From Hippasteria phrygiana (taxonomy: Eukaryota > Echinodermata > Asteroidea > Valvatida > Goniasteridae), in the NCBI GenBank assembly GCA_037893225.1, contig JAZGUH010000487.1, forward strand, positions 806,001-870,000: a stretch of DNA of 64,000 bases, read 5' to 3'. Positions within the stretch are counted from its first letter, which is position 1, and every line of letters starts with the position of its first letter. A program made the position numbers and the translations under genes. The notes beneath the pieces were generated by a model. The model saw only the letters and a list, made by a program, of their open reading frames with translations, was not told the DNA's origin and did not search any database. Below, in pieces: positions 1 through 14,100 of this stretch.

Positions 1-37
1 TGCACGACAATCCAAATAATTGTTTTATTTTTATCTC

Positions 38-475
38 TTTAAGGCACACACTGCCCTGAAATTTCGCTGAAAAATCTCTTGGTTAGTTTATACCCAAATT
101 CCTTCCTCCATGGTTTCCCTAATTTCCGGCAAAGTCTGAGTGTAAAAATTCTGCCATATGAGTCATACAAAAAAATTAACGAAGTATCGACATCCGGACA
201 TTCAGTCTTTACGCTACCAAAGCGCCAAGAGCACCCACTCTGAAATCCATCGGTCCGACTTTTCCGAACTGCCAACTGGCGACGTCCCCGAAATTATTTT
301 CCGTCAATAATGATTTTCAGATAATCGGCTCATTTTCAAGGGATGGACGTGTATATTATTATATTCTACTTTTAAATGATCTTTTCAACCATTGCTATTG
401 CTATTTTAACTAAAAGGACAAACGCTTTTTGTAGCCCAACTGAGCGGCCCCAAGGCAATGGAGGTGTCCCTTTAA
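38..475. repeat. old interspersed repeat X, copy 1
   Basis: Bounded by CTTTAAGGCA and TGTCCCTTTAAGG. It matches a second copy at 61809-62264 along its length (GCCCTGAAAT, GTCTGAGTGTAAAAATTC, ATCCGGACATTCAG, GGCGTCCCCGAAATTAT, TGATTTTCAGA). A fragment lies at 6200-6300. Confidence 0.7.
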
Positions 476-479
476 GGCT

Positions 480-1660
480 CTTTTTTGTTTCGTTTCATTT
501 CATTTCATTTGAGAGAGCCGCTCACACGCTAGCTGAGTTTTTGTAAAAGTTACAAGTTGAGAAATAATGCAGGAGGCCATATCTACCGAGGCCGCTATAA
601 CACGGCCCCTTCTTGCAACTATTCAGGGCCGTACCCGGGTGTGTCCACCTTTTCTCTTCTTTTCTTTTCTTTTAAATGTTGATACGCATTATGTTCAGGG
701 CGTACGTGTAAAGGCTATCGAAAGCACAGCAACTGAAAAACCGGACCCCCCTCCCACCCACACAAGTGTGTAAATACCGGCAATCGCGGACCTCCTATTG
801 TCCCTCTTTTGTTTGTACTTCAACTTTTTCGGAAGGCCCCCCATATGTTTTGGTACACGATTTTCAATCGTGGACGTTCGGTCAAACGTGGACCCTTTGT
901 CTACGCCCTAAAACCCTTTTTTGTCCCTAGTCCACAATTGCTGTTTTTTTTACACACGCATACGCCGTTGATGCGTTTTCCTATACTTATGAGGACCATG
1001 AATGGAACCCTTCTTTTGTTCCCTTTGTTTGTACTTTTTCCGAACAGCTCCCATAAGGTTTGTACACGAAATTCTCCCAAGGACTCGGCCCAAGTCCTTG
1101 GTGTCATTGTTATCCCTAATCCCCTATTGTTCCAAGTCCTCTCTCGTATAGCCTAACCCACTCACACACACCGTGTAAACACCTCCAATCGGGGACATCC
1201 TATTGTCCTCAGACAAATTGCTTTTAAAAATATTTTGCTGGGCCCGAACATTTAAGGGACTCAAGTTTTTTTATTTGTTTTTATTACAACAATTTTACAT
1301 TTGGTCCAGAAATTTTAGATACCCTTCCCACTACCCCCCCCCCCCCCGCCCCTCCCCCCCCCCCCACCCCCCGGTGCTTGGCGCAGCCTATACCTAGCGA
1401 GGGTAACCCCCAAATACCGCGAGTTCAGTCATCAACGGTTTGTTTGATGACCAGAATGACGCCCAACGATTTGTCAGATCTTCAGAAGTCTACTATGAAT
1501 ATTCAATAGTTGTATTTTTTCCGATGTTTCATTGGCTACAGCTGACCGTTGTTAAAAAGACGTGGCGAAATGAGGGAAGCGAGTGCCTTATTTGCATTTC
1601 AAAACATCTACTTAGTCGACCATATGGGAAGTAAAGAATCCCGTCAAAAATGTTTTTCTC
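480..1660. repeat. local degenerate duplications and C-rich tract upstream of CREB3L
   Basis: The block GTGTAAATACC..CAATCGCGGAC..TCCTATTGTC at 767-803 recurs at 1172-1209, and CCTTTTGTTTGTACTT with the following 50 bases at about 803-865 recurs at 1019-1077. A C-rich run with few interruptions lies at 1326-1372. No coding signal is seen. Confidence 0.5.
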
Positions 1661-2027
1661 CTATTTTCCATTCACAAACGGTTAATTGTTTTCACCTCAA
1701 AATGTAAAAACCAGATCATTATTACACAGAGGCCTTCAAAGAATGATATATGTATGTTTTTCGTGTAAAAAGGGCGGTGCCTAATATGCAGAACAAAGGT
1801 CAAATACGTGGGGCAACTCGAGTCAAAGTTTGCAAATTGTAGATTCATGATCATGTGCGTATGCAGCGTGCCGGTATGCCGTGCATGATATGAAAGTATC
1901 GTATTGCAATTTGTGCAAGACAGCGGAGTGGACGTACGATAGATTACAGCGGAAAGGGTCACCAAACCCTCCCAGATTTACCCCGATTTCGGACCGGACC
2001 GGCCAACGACCGCGGCACAGCATCGCA

Positions 2028-2117
2028 ATGGACGACCTTCTGGGTGGAAACAGTCTCTACGAGGGCGAGGAGAGCGATTTCAAGTATATTCTGGACTCCG
2101 ATGTGTTTCACAACGTG
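2028..2117 (+). CDS. CREB3L: CREB3L exon 1: start codon and acidic N-terminus
   Basis: The ATG at 2028 has G at -3 and +4. It opens 30 codons beginning MDDLLGG and ending at a GTAAGA donor in phase 0. The same frame is open upstream, but that part does not resemble the family, so this ATG is preferred. Confidence 0.85.
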
Positions 2118-5100
2118 GTAAGAATTCAGCTTTTTTTCCCGTAATGTATACACGCACGCACATTTCCTGGTTGTGGTGGTGTAGACATATGGAACGAACA
2201 GCGAGCGGCAATTAATACTTCCTGCATTTAAAACAATGATTAATTCGAAGTTCAGTGTTATAAAACTCCTACATGTTATGTCTGCATGTGTAATGTGTGT
2301 TGTGTTTTTGGCTTTGCTGATTATTGCGTATCGTTTGGCTTAAGTAATCTCAATGTTTATTTCAAAATTCAATGCCAAACATATGCCAAAATGTAGTTCG
2401 TGTTTATCCATATATCGTGCAATGGAGCTTGAATTTTGTAAGACTATGGTCCTAATTAATGATTGATGTCATGTCATGCATGTACTCAGACTGAAAGTTA
2501 AATAACTCTCCACTGTTAATATTTTAAGTCTTGATCATGGCATGGAACTGCACCAGCTGTCGGAGTTGCCCCATCTGTCAAATTCATATTGTTTTTGGAA
2601 TGTCATATTGCACTTACAATTTATATTTACACCTTACAGACTCCTGAAACACAACACTCCTGTAACCATGAAGCTAAGACAGTATTTAGCGAGTTGATGT
2701 ACATAGAATCGTAAAGGAATGTCACTTGAGAAAAGATGTCATGGTTGTGAAATAAAACAGTTACTGTTGTATTTGCTTGTTTACACACATGCATCCACAC
2801 ATGCACGTATATGGATGAGCTAACTATAAATTTACAAAATTATGTTTGTGTTGCAATAACTCATCAAAATTAATTAGTTCCTTCTTGGCTTTCAACGTAC
2901 ACAAATTGAGAGACATACATGTACGTGTGCATATATGAACGGCATATCTTCAACCTTAATTTTTATGTTTTGTTTTGACAACCCCCCTCCCATAAGAGTA
3001 CCGAAGTGGTGACGTCAATGCAATGTTTGAAACCAGAATACTTTTGTTATTTTGTGTACATGTGTTTGCATGACTGGCTGTTAACAAAGGAACAGTCGAA
3101 ATCTGCATTTGTTTGGAGCCAGTTATCCTGCCAACTGACGTCAGACTTCGGTACTCTATTTATTCCATCCGCAAGTATTAAAATCTGGATGATTTTGCAT
3201 TTGAAAAGAAGTTTTTCTATTATAAACCTTTAGAAAATCTACCACTTATATGGAATTTCAATTAAACTTTCTAATGGTTTTGTTAGGCTTGTAATTTTTA
3301 AAGTTTGTCTACAGTATGATGCATGTGGATACAAGTGATCGAGACTGTTAGTTTCTGTGAAAGAGAAAACAAATAGGAATTGCAGATAGTGCTCTACTTC
3401 CATACCACTTCAAAGCCACTCCACCATACGGGTACTCGTGTGTACCATGCGTTCAATATGCGTATCCAGCAGGGCCTACGCCCACTTCACCTCTGGGCTT
3501 AGACTATCTTTGTGGTTCTGTTGATGTAAAGGGGGAATCCTTTGATGATATGCTGCGTGCAGTCATGTGTACTGTGGGAACCACCATTCATGCCGACTTT
3601 CAATAGCACATTTGCTTTAGTCATGCGTGAATTGACTGTAGTTTATCAACAACAAACCTGGACTGAGTCCGTTTTGAGTCAACTCCCAACCGAAATATTT
3701 GAACCATTGTGCGATGATGTATTCAGAATCGGCAATGTTAGTATAAGTCTGCATACTACAAAAGTTTAAACAACCAAGTTGTACTCAATTCTAGTTGACT
3801 TTTGCTGTCCTAGCTGTGTTAGTGTTTTGTGAATGTAATATTTTCAAAATTTGTGAACTCAAAAGTCTGGGGTCTGTTTTGTGTGTATGAAATTTGAACG
3901 TGAAAACTGTGAAGGTTCACCTGTTACGTTGGCCGCTGCTAGAGTTGAAGATAGTTACAGCCCACATTGCATAGCGTAGCGAAAACTAATAAAAATTTAA
4001 ATTTGCTAAACATAAAATTGACAATTTTCTTTATCAAGGTCGTTATTGAATATGTGCATAAATACAGAAATTTGCAATGTAAAACTATGGATGACGGTTG
4101 TTCCTTTTGTAATACCACATGTTTTTGACTTTGATAATATTTTTAGCAAGAAAAACTATACAGCCAACAACAGCGTACATGTATGTGATCGGACAGAACT
4201 GGGCGTAGGCTGTGTCCGAGAAAAATGCAAATAACTCGGCATTAACACATTATCCAAAAATCCCAAACATGATAATTCAAATGTTGCGATGGCTGTCGAA
4301 TTACAGTAAAACAAACACTGTTGCAATAAAAGAGAATTAACACTTCTTTCAGAATCTACCAAAATGACTCCTATTCGACACCCTCCCGGTTGTGTCCAAT
4401 TTCACAAGAACATGTCACATAATTGATTTACAGTGCCTGTGGCACAGTATACGATTTCGCCTGCAATAGTATCCAGCAAAATGCAAGCGTATCCGTCATT
4501 TGCATCGGAAATGTGGCGGTTTGCAAAATTCTGATAATTTTCATTTGAATATTCTGTTCTGGTTTCTGAACAAATTGTAGCCCATTTGTCTACATAAACT
4601 TTGGTAGTGATCAAAAACGAAAATTAGTTTCAATCTCAAAGCTTACTGTTTACCAATCCTCCAGAGAAATGTTTCCATCTGAAATGCTGTATATGTGACC
4701 GGCTCTACAAAAATGGTTATGTTACAAAATTTGAAAAATGAGTTGTACATAGTTGAATTTGTTACATCCTAAGCTTTAATGAAAAATTGAAAATATAGGT
4801 ATAATAGAAGCCCCCCCCCCCCCAAAAAAAATCACTTATGTGAAGAATTTGTTCACCTCCACATAAACAGCTCTGTGTGTGTTTTCACATAGTGCGACAT
4901 ACATGTAATACCCTTTTTTGTAGAGCGGGTCACATGTGCACAAAATCATGTTTTTTTCACTATTTTCTCGCAACTCTGATTGATTGAGCTCAAACTTTGA
5001 GAGGTTTTTTTTTCATATTTGTTTATGTATTTTTTTTAATTGCACATAGTGTGGACACTGACTGCAATTGTTAGCTGAGCTCTGCATGTATTATCTTAAT

Positions 5101-8100
5101 AAACTGCAATAATAGTGTTGTATCGGTGCGTACCAGTATGTATATGAAAGAAAGTCATCGGTAATGGAAAGTCTAGTTTTGAAGTGCCGGAAGTACCCAC
5201 TCCTGATGGTATTTGCCTGGAACAACAGACAGGAAGTTTCAACAGTGCTACCAGTTGCTAATAGTAAAGATATACTGTCTGATGAACTTTGACCTTTGGG
5301 AAAGCGTAAAACAACAGTGGTTTGCTGCCAAATGGTTTAGTTCTGAACTGCTGACCTCAAATGTGCCCCACTGTGACAAGCTGGTGGTGAGAATGCTGAG
5401 GCCAAGCTGGGATTCAGCTGTCCCCCAGCCAATAATCAGACCCCTCTGTTACATTGTTCAGTCTGTCTCCCCTATATTGATAAAAGATAACGGACCTGTG
5501 TGAATAGAGTGTTTGAAGATCCAGGAAATGGGAAATGGTTTAGCTCGCTGGCTGAATGAAGTAGAGTGGTAGGGTGGTAGTTGTGGTTTGCAAGGACAGT
5601 TCAAGGACTTGGAACAATCACAGACCTTCATAAAGTAAAACAAAAAGTGGGGGTTTCTTATGGGTGTAGCCCAACACAAGGCCAACAGGCGGCCACTCAA
5701 GGTGTGGGCTATAAAAGACAAGAAAAGACAGAAAATCGGGAATACAAGGTACATTGTTATCTATTCACATTTCGTTTGAATTGTAAAAGGGAAGCACGTT
5801 ACAACAACAGTGAGAGGATGTGATGAGACAACCAGACGAGTAGAGTGCAAATATCGAAGAAAAAAAATAGAAGACCAAAAACTGGTCCATTGTCCAAGAC
5901 TCCAAAGCAGCTTTTTTGGTTTTGTGCTATGTGATTTTTGTTTGTGTTACAATTTTGTGGAGGATGGCTTTTCTTTCCAAATGACTTTTTAAATTGAACA
6001 CTACTGGACATTACCACAAGATGACAGAGAATACTCTGTACGTTCCAGACTGACAATAATATTTGCACAACTCTCCAAACCTAATTTTGCAATGAACTAT
6101 GAAGATCTCGATGAAAAACAACATCAACGGAACACTTACGGGGATACAAGTTTGGTTCGGGTAAAGTCAAATTATTGGAAAACAAATATTACGCATAGTT
6201 TTTCATGAGTGATTTTCAGACAAACAGCACATTTTCAAGGCATTGTCAAATACATTATTTTCTACTTTTTAATAATCTTTCCATAAAATTCCAATCAAAG
6301 CAATACAAGAAACCATGCCCTTTTCACCTCCAAGGCAATATGCTGCTGGTTTCCCTGCCCGATCTGCAGGAATCCAGACAAACTCCCAAAACCACTTTTT
6401 CCACTGGCTGGTTTTGCAAGCTAATCAGATTCCATCTTGGGGGCCCAAGGATCCCTAGGTCACATCATTGATTGGAACCCATACCAAAACCAAATCTCAG
6501 CTGGTCTCCCATCTGTGGTCGCAGGTGACCTTGATGACCCAGACAAGGGGCAGAGGTCAATTTCTGCTGATGCTAGCACAGTGGGCAGGCATGTACCTGT
6601 ACACTACACATAACATGTACATACATGTACATGTACATGTACACAGTAGGTTTTCTGGAATGTTCAAGTCGTAAATAACAAGTGTACTGTTAATGTTACC
6701 TTTTTATGAACTGTTGGTGGAAGAATGTTCTTGATGTTAGAGATCCATTCAGAGTGTGTTGTGTCTGTGGCAGGGCACATGAAATTTGCACTAAACAAGT
6801 GGACTGAGTCTGGCTATGCATTGATCTGGTCGATTCCCAGACCAGACCAGACCAGACCAGACCAGACCAGACCAATGGGATAGGCCCCTGATGATTTTTC
6901 TTTCAAATAATCCCTTGTTTCTAAAATTAATCTTGGATTACACACTTTCAATGAATGGAGTCTGCCTTGTTTATAAATTCTCATTCACTTGACAGATTTT
7001 CCATTTTTAAACAAGCTGGGGTTCCAATTGTTAACTGCACATATGAGCAGATATTCCTGAGTGAATTTTGATGGACACTGGTCTTGACAAAATGACTCCA
7101 GTGCATAGCGGATGATTCTAGGAGATCACTGGCACTACTAGCCTGATGATTTTAGTGGATATATTCAATCGTTAAAAATATATAAACATATAAATATATA
7201 AACATCGTTAAAATAGACTTTTGACTTCCGCTGACATTTTTGGCATGTTATTGTTGTGAATGTAAACCTCAGAGTAGTCACATACAATGCTGCTCCATGT
7301 TGGGTCAGCATTTGCTAAATTTAACCCACAACCATCACACTATTTGCAACAGTAGCAAAACTTGTATTTTTTGTCATAAATGAACACACACTGTTGAATA
7401 TAAACCTGATAAATTGAAATGGCATTCAGAAATGTCATGTCTTTCCAGAAAAATAATCTTGGGTTGATATCAACAGGGCAGTGCTTTCCTCCTATGCCCC
7501 CCCCCCCCCCTAAAAAAATGAGGTCAGTTTGAGCAGATACATGTACATGTAGATATCTGTCCTTGTACTTTTTAACAGGTGTTCTGTGGGAAAGTTTTGA
7601 ATTAGAGTTGGGGGTGACCTCCTGGTGATTATATTACACTGGCCAGTCTCCATTCCTGTTGGAACTGTGATTTCACATGGTGTGCATCTGTGGGGTTATA
7701 AACTTGGTTTTGATGAGTAACACTAGCATGACAGCATGTGACAACCGGATCCAGAGATGTTTTGTTCTGTTAGTTTTTTGTGTTTTTTTTTTTTAGTTTA
7801 GTTTTTTTGTTTTTTAAATGTTTTTTTAGGGGTCAGGGGTCGGGAGGGGGTAGGATAACTGGTTCCAAACACATGCAGTTTAGAATGTTTTCTGGTTTCA
7901 AACATTGCATTGATTGACGTCATCACTTCGGTACTCTATAAAACACCCAGCAGGAACTGTTGGCTTTGTCTAGGTTCTTTACAGAGTTATGTTGGTCCAC
8001 CCCCCCCTTCTTATTCTTTGTACATTGTTAATTTTGTTTATTTGAATATTTAATTTCTCTTGTATACATAAAATTCATGATTATTTCTTCCCAGGGGATG

Positions 8101-11100
8101 TTATAGAGACTATTTGTAGAAATGACAATGATTTCAAGGTTTTGTCTATTAAAGTGGCATTATTATGGGACGTACCTGATGTTTGCAGTTTTTTTCTATG
8201 ATATCCAAAGGGTGTGTACTTTTCAAATGAAAAATGAAATAATCAGTGATCACGGTAAGTGCCATGGTATTGGATTTTATATTTGTTAAACCTGCAGATG
8301 GCACGAACACTGTAGGTAATAAAAAAAATATTTGGTGTTTGCTAAATGTATAATAATGCCATTTTGCATTTATCCACATTTTAACAGTCCTTTTTGCCTG
8401 TTTAATACTGTCTGCACTGGAAAGGCAGACACTACACAGGCTCCATATGACTGTAGAGTGTTTAAACATTTAAAAGAATTGAAATGTTCTGCCCTGATCA
8501 GTTTTTGTGTGGACATACATGTAGCATTGTACATGTACACGTACAGTAGGTGTACCGATAGGTCTTCACGGTTGATCTCGGAGGAAGCCGGGACACTATT
8601 TTGAAAGGATGTAAAATGTTAAAAAAGAAGAGGTTTGGTTTTGGACTTGATGTTGTGACAGGCAGGCTGTCTAGACTAGTAGGTGGCGTAGCAGACATTA
8701 TGAGCCAGATTAGACCACAAATTAACATGTTTAACGTCATGCCGTTTTCTAAAAAAGGAAGGAGGCCCTTTAACTTTTAGATGCTGTCGGGAAATATTTC
8801 GTAAGATAGCAACCCCAATTTTGTTCAAGATTGCTTTCACTGCCATTGAAGTCCCCAAATTGATTCAAAACATGCAATAGATTGGCCTTCTTTCCATTTT
8901 TATATATATTTTTTTTGGGGGGGCGGGGGGAGAAAAGCCCTAAAACGGATATTTTTGTTCAAACTAAATCTGATTTTGTTTTGAAATAAAATAACAAATA
9001 AAAGCGATATCACTTCTTAAACTGAACTATTCTATTCTAAAAAGAAATCATCTGATTTTCCCTATCCCCAAAACCTACGTTGATTTTGTTTTAGCTCTTA
9101 CACATGTATTCTGAAACTAAAATATTCCACAAAAGAATATAATAAAGTTGATTTCATTGCAAACAAGATAAAATGAAACCAAGTAAGTATTCCAAAAAAC
9201 TAATTTCTTTTCTAGTCAGTTTCCTGTGTGAAGTATTTTAAAACTCCCTGCTTTATTATCATAGTCGCCATCCTTTTAATGTCTGTAAACATAGTTTCAG
9301 TTTCATCTTCTAGTTATTAGCATCTGCGAAAAAAGAAATTCATTCACAAGCCCTCCCCCCTACAAAATTGTGTACATTGACTGTGTTTTTATCATTTGAG
9401 ACTTTGCAGTAGCAATAATACAATAACGAATTGAATAATTGCACAACGCTGGCCCAGCTGTTTGGGCCAATGTTTGCACAGTATTATGTGGTATCGATTC
9501 TAAACAATACCACCACTTGCGTCATGTGTTGTCTAATTCCGCTTTAGAAACAAGAGGTTATATTTAAACTGGGCCCCAATGATATCCTAGACAGCTGCTA
9601 ACACGGAGACGGGAACTCTGTTAAATCCCCCCTTGTGCACGCGCATTAAACCGGTCAACAAAAGATGGTTTCTTTAAGGTGTGAACACGTGTGTACGCAA
9701 CAATTGTGGTTACCACATGTTGCTGCATTTGTGGTCGTGCTCTGCTACATGTAGGTACTTCTCGGATTGAATTCAAGGATTTTTCTTTTCTAAATAAAGT
9801 TATGCAACATGGGCTTAAAGGTTTTTTTTATTCAAATTTTACAATTTGTTCGGGCCCCCCTTTTCCAAAAAAAAAAATTGCCTCTAAAATATTTGGGCTT
9901 GTGTCTCTTTAAGTACACGGACCAGCTGCTGCATATCAAGAAAACATTGAGCACCGATCACTGTGCTGAGTGTGCTCCCTAGTGTAATTCTGATTCATTA
10001 TTAATAAACCTTTTCGACATTCTCAATGCATTGTGGGTATGGAGGCCAAACAAACCATGTAATTTATACACAAGTCTATGGCACTGTGAACCAGTTGCAA
10101 TATTAATTTATTCTATGCTAAATATCTGTCATGAGTTGAGAGATACTCTTTTCACACATCTTTGCATTGAACATACGGAAAATATATAACCAGAAAAATA
10201 TATTTTAAATGGCAATAAAAATAAAGGAAAATGATTGGGGAATCCCTCTCAGGGTACCAGTTACTGAAAAATGCATTTTCTGGAATTAGAACAGCTAATA
10301 ATGTCACAAATTAGCCAATCAGAAGAGGATTTTTGCAACCATGACAACCAACATGTGACCAATGCGACCAATCACTGTGTTCTAATGTGCTTGATCTTCT
10401 AATGCCAGTAAGGGCTGATGCTGTTCCCGTGATGCTTTGAGAATGTCGAAAAGGTTGATTCTTTAGGTCTATTTCCCATTCTGATTTGTGATTTAATAAT
10501 AAGCTGACTTAAAGCAACATTTCCACTGGTGTCATATGCCACAAATTCTGTGCCAATAATGAGCCGTCGACTGTTGACCATTGAACATGCACGGATGCAT
10601 GTATAGTTTGAGTAACAAATAATTTATGGCATGCTCCAATTTCTAGTTTTCCATGGTACATCAGCAGTTCAAGGCTTGGCCGTGTTACCATGGTAATAGG
10701 TCGGTACTAATAATCTTCAGGATGTGGTGGTCACTTGTCATTTGTTTAAATGTGGAAATCATGCATACATACATGTACTTTTTGTTTCATTCACCTTTCA
10801 AAACAATTGTGATCATTGATATTTTATTTTTTTTATTATGAAAGTTTTGTCATATTTTGATGAAATTGAAAGCTTTTTGAGGTAGAGAAGATGCATACAG
10901 AAATATGCTGAAGTCATCTTTCTGGATTGGAAAATAATAAGTTTTGCTCTAGAGCTTATGGATGCTGTAGTAGAACATATTTACTGGTTTGTTGAGTTCA
11001 GAATTTTTAAGCAGGATAAAAGTACAGTTACAAATTTGTGATTTGTTTACAAAATTGGCCAGTCAGTTGTGATCAATATCAAACCGCAAATCCCAGATAT

Positions 11101-14100
11101 ACATGTACCTGTACCAGTTTGAGTACTTCTTTGTACTGGGTAAGAGCAAGCTGCTAATATTGATTAACTCCAATTGTTGTCCTGAAGGATAAGCCTTGCT
11201 TTGTCTAGTTGGTAAGACTCCCTTCTGCAGTCTGTCATAGGTTTTGTTCTGCCTTCATGGGTCAAGTTAATAATGAAACAGTCACTACCCAGATTGAGAA
11301 CTAGATCATGACTTCTGCTGATAAAAAATGTATTCCAGTTTGGGCACTAAATGAAAAAAATCTTGAAAAGATCAATATTGTAATGGACTGTACTGTCCAG
11401 AAAGATTTTAAGCTTTCTGGTTTATTATGACTCTTTGTGACAGGAGGGACTTTTTGCATGTGCTTGAAAGAATGCCTTTCTGTCTGGTGGATTCCAGGGA
11501 GAAGTCAGTGAGATAATTTGAAAGGAGCCAGTCTGGGGGTGTGAGTAGGTTTAACAGGGATAGACTGATGCTTAGTCTGACCATGTTCCTTGCTCTATGG
11601 TCTGACTAGATTCCGTTGGTTGTTTGGAAGTACTGAGGTGAGGGCAGAAAGACAGTTGGAATTGAGAGAATTTAAAGTGGCTTTGAGAGGGATGGTTGAT
11701 GGTCTGTAGTTTGGGAGACTCCGTTGATAGTATGGAATGGAAGTATTGAGTGGGCAGACACACATTTCAGCCTTAGGGGTGAATTGAGAGAATTTTTCAG
11801 AGAAAATTGGGGGGGGGGTGTATTGGGAGGGGGGTTGGGGAGGTTTTAGGAGGGCAATCAGATTTTAATGGAAATTTTAGGGAGGTTAATGGGAGGGGTT
11901 AGGTATGGTATTTTGGGGGAGGGGGAAGTCAAATTTGAGGGGAGTAGTTCAGTTTGGGAGACGCTGTGTTAGGCGAGGTTTGATGAATTTGTGACCCGCT
12001 CTGCAAAAAGGGCACTTATGTTGCAAAATTTGAAAATAGTGTTTTATATATATCTGGAAAGGCCATTTTATAAGCTTTCATATGGTATGTCTGAGGTCTC
12101 TAGCATTTTGCAATCACAAGATATTTGGAAATTTGCATGTTTGTTTTCAGGAATTTCTTGAAATGACTTAAGGAGAAACAAGCCATTTAAAAAAGCGAAG
12201 CAATAGATGGAAGCACTCGACAAAAACACATTCTTTTTCCAACTTTATTCACTGAAATCAAAGATTTTTGTTATGAAATAGAATAATATAGGTATCAAAG
12301 ATGCAAAAAATTCCCTCCCTTCAAAATCACTTGTATGAAGAATTTGTCACCCTCTTCACATTGAACGGCCCATAACTCGTAAAAGCATACAGCGACTTAT
12401 GTGCCCTTTTTGCAGAGCGGTCACATTTGTTTGATTTGACGGTGCAACTGAGCCAGAATTTAGTTCTTTTCTTATTCTTAGAATTGCTACACATGTATGT
12501 GTAATTAGTATTATTTTGTCCTTGCAATCTGAATGTAAAGTCATACAGTAATATTTGTGTGAAATCAGATGCTTAATTTTGTTTTCTATAATATTGAGAT
12601 ATTATCACATGATAATAACCCACGTAAAACAGCCCAAGTTATCGTTCATATCAGTAGCCATCAATCAAAAAAATGGAAATTTATGCCATTTATCCAGCAG
12701 GCTATCTGTGCCGCAGCAATGACATTTCGCTCAAACATTCACATTTTGGAACTTGCCAGTGTTTGTGACAGTCTGCTGTGGGGGTGTTAGGCTGTGGCTG
12801 GCCGTGCATGTTAAGTTAAATCATGTTCCTCTCTCCTTCAGCAAATATTTGTCCCTGCAGCAGACTACAATTCCCCATGGCCAGTTGCTTAGATTGTCAT
12901 GATTATTTTATTTTGCTCTTCCCAATCCTAGGGAGTGCTGACATTTGCTTAAACCCAAACTGGAAACAAGAACTGATCTCGGATCTTTTTTTTTTGGGAA
13001 GGGGGGCTTCAACAGTTTTACACCCATGACATTCACTGCTTGAACTTAACCCTAACCCTGCCAGATGCAGCATCTGTGCTGATAGCTCCACTTTGCTGCA
13101 CTCTCCACGCAAGTCAATGTGACAAAGTATGCAATCTGATGTGTCTGGCAGGGTTCTAGCAAACATGCCCTGAAGGGTTAGGGTTAAAAGTATATTAAAG
13201 CTTTGGTAATGATCAAAAAACAAATTGATTAGTTTCAATCTGAAAGTGTACTGTTTGTAAAAATGCTACCAGTACCAATCCTCCTGGGGAATATTTCTAT
13301 CGGAAATGTTTTCATTTTCGAGGAAATTGTATCTGATGAACTCCAAAAATGCAGCACTTATTTTGATTTCAACAATCGAAAAAGGGAAATTATATATGTA
13401 TTATAAGTGCACAAACTGTTACAACAGTTCTTTACTATTTTCTTGTGACTTTAGATGAAGGATTGAGCTCGTATTTTCACAGGTTTTTTAATTCATGCAC
13501 AAAGTATGAACACTTTTAGCACTACCAGTGCTATATTATACCTTTCATTTTCCTTTTGCATAGTTTTGCAATATTGAAACAAAAGCGATGTTAATCTATG
13601 AAGCAAGATACTAAGCTACTATGTACAAATCCACTTGACCAGTTCGCGTCGGTGGATGTGTTAACACGATCTGGCTGTTTTTATACACGGGTACGACTGA
13701 CAGGTTAAAACGCCTCTGGGTGACGTCTCAACACGCTAATCCCGCATTTGTTTTGTACACACACACAAAGTCTGAGAAGTCTGTGGAGGGGGACCGTGTG
13801 TTAAACTTGAACTTGGCCGCTGTGCACGGCCTGTTGTTCTACAATTTACGCTCCTGACATGTTTATCCGCCATCCGTTTTGAATTCCGGAAAATCTTTTC
13901 GTGTATACACGTCCTCCGACGCGAACTGGTTAATACCCTTTCAAGGAATCCTTTGACTAGGGTGTGAGGCACCCTTGGTTAAAATACATTGGATTGAGCA
14001 GGAAACTCATACATGTACATTGTAAGAGCCACCGTTAGTGGGTTAGGGTTTAAAAGCTGGTTTATCTATCACTGGTTGCTATGGTAATTTATTTACTATG

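Noticed and set aside
9691..9912. Cysteine-rich 73-codon frame
   Set aside because: The cysteines do not form a known pattern, and the frame ends in an A/T homopolymer region.
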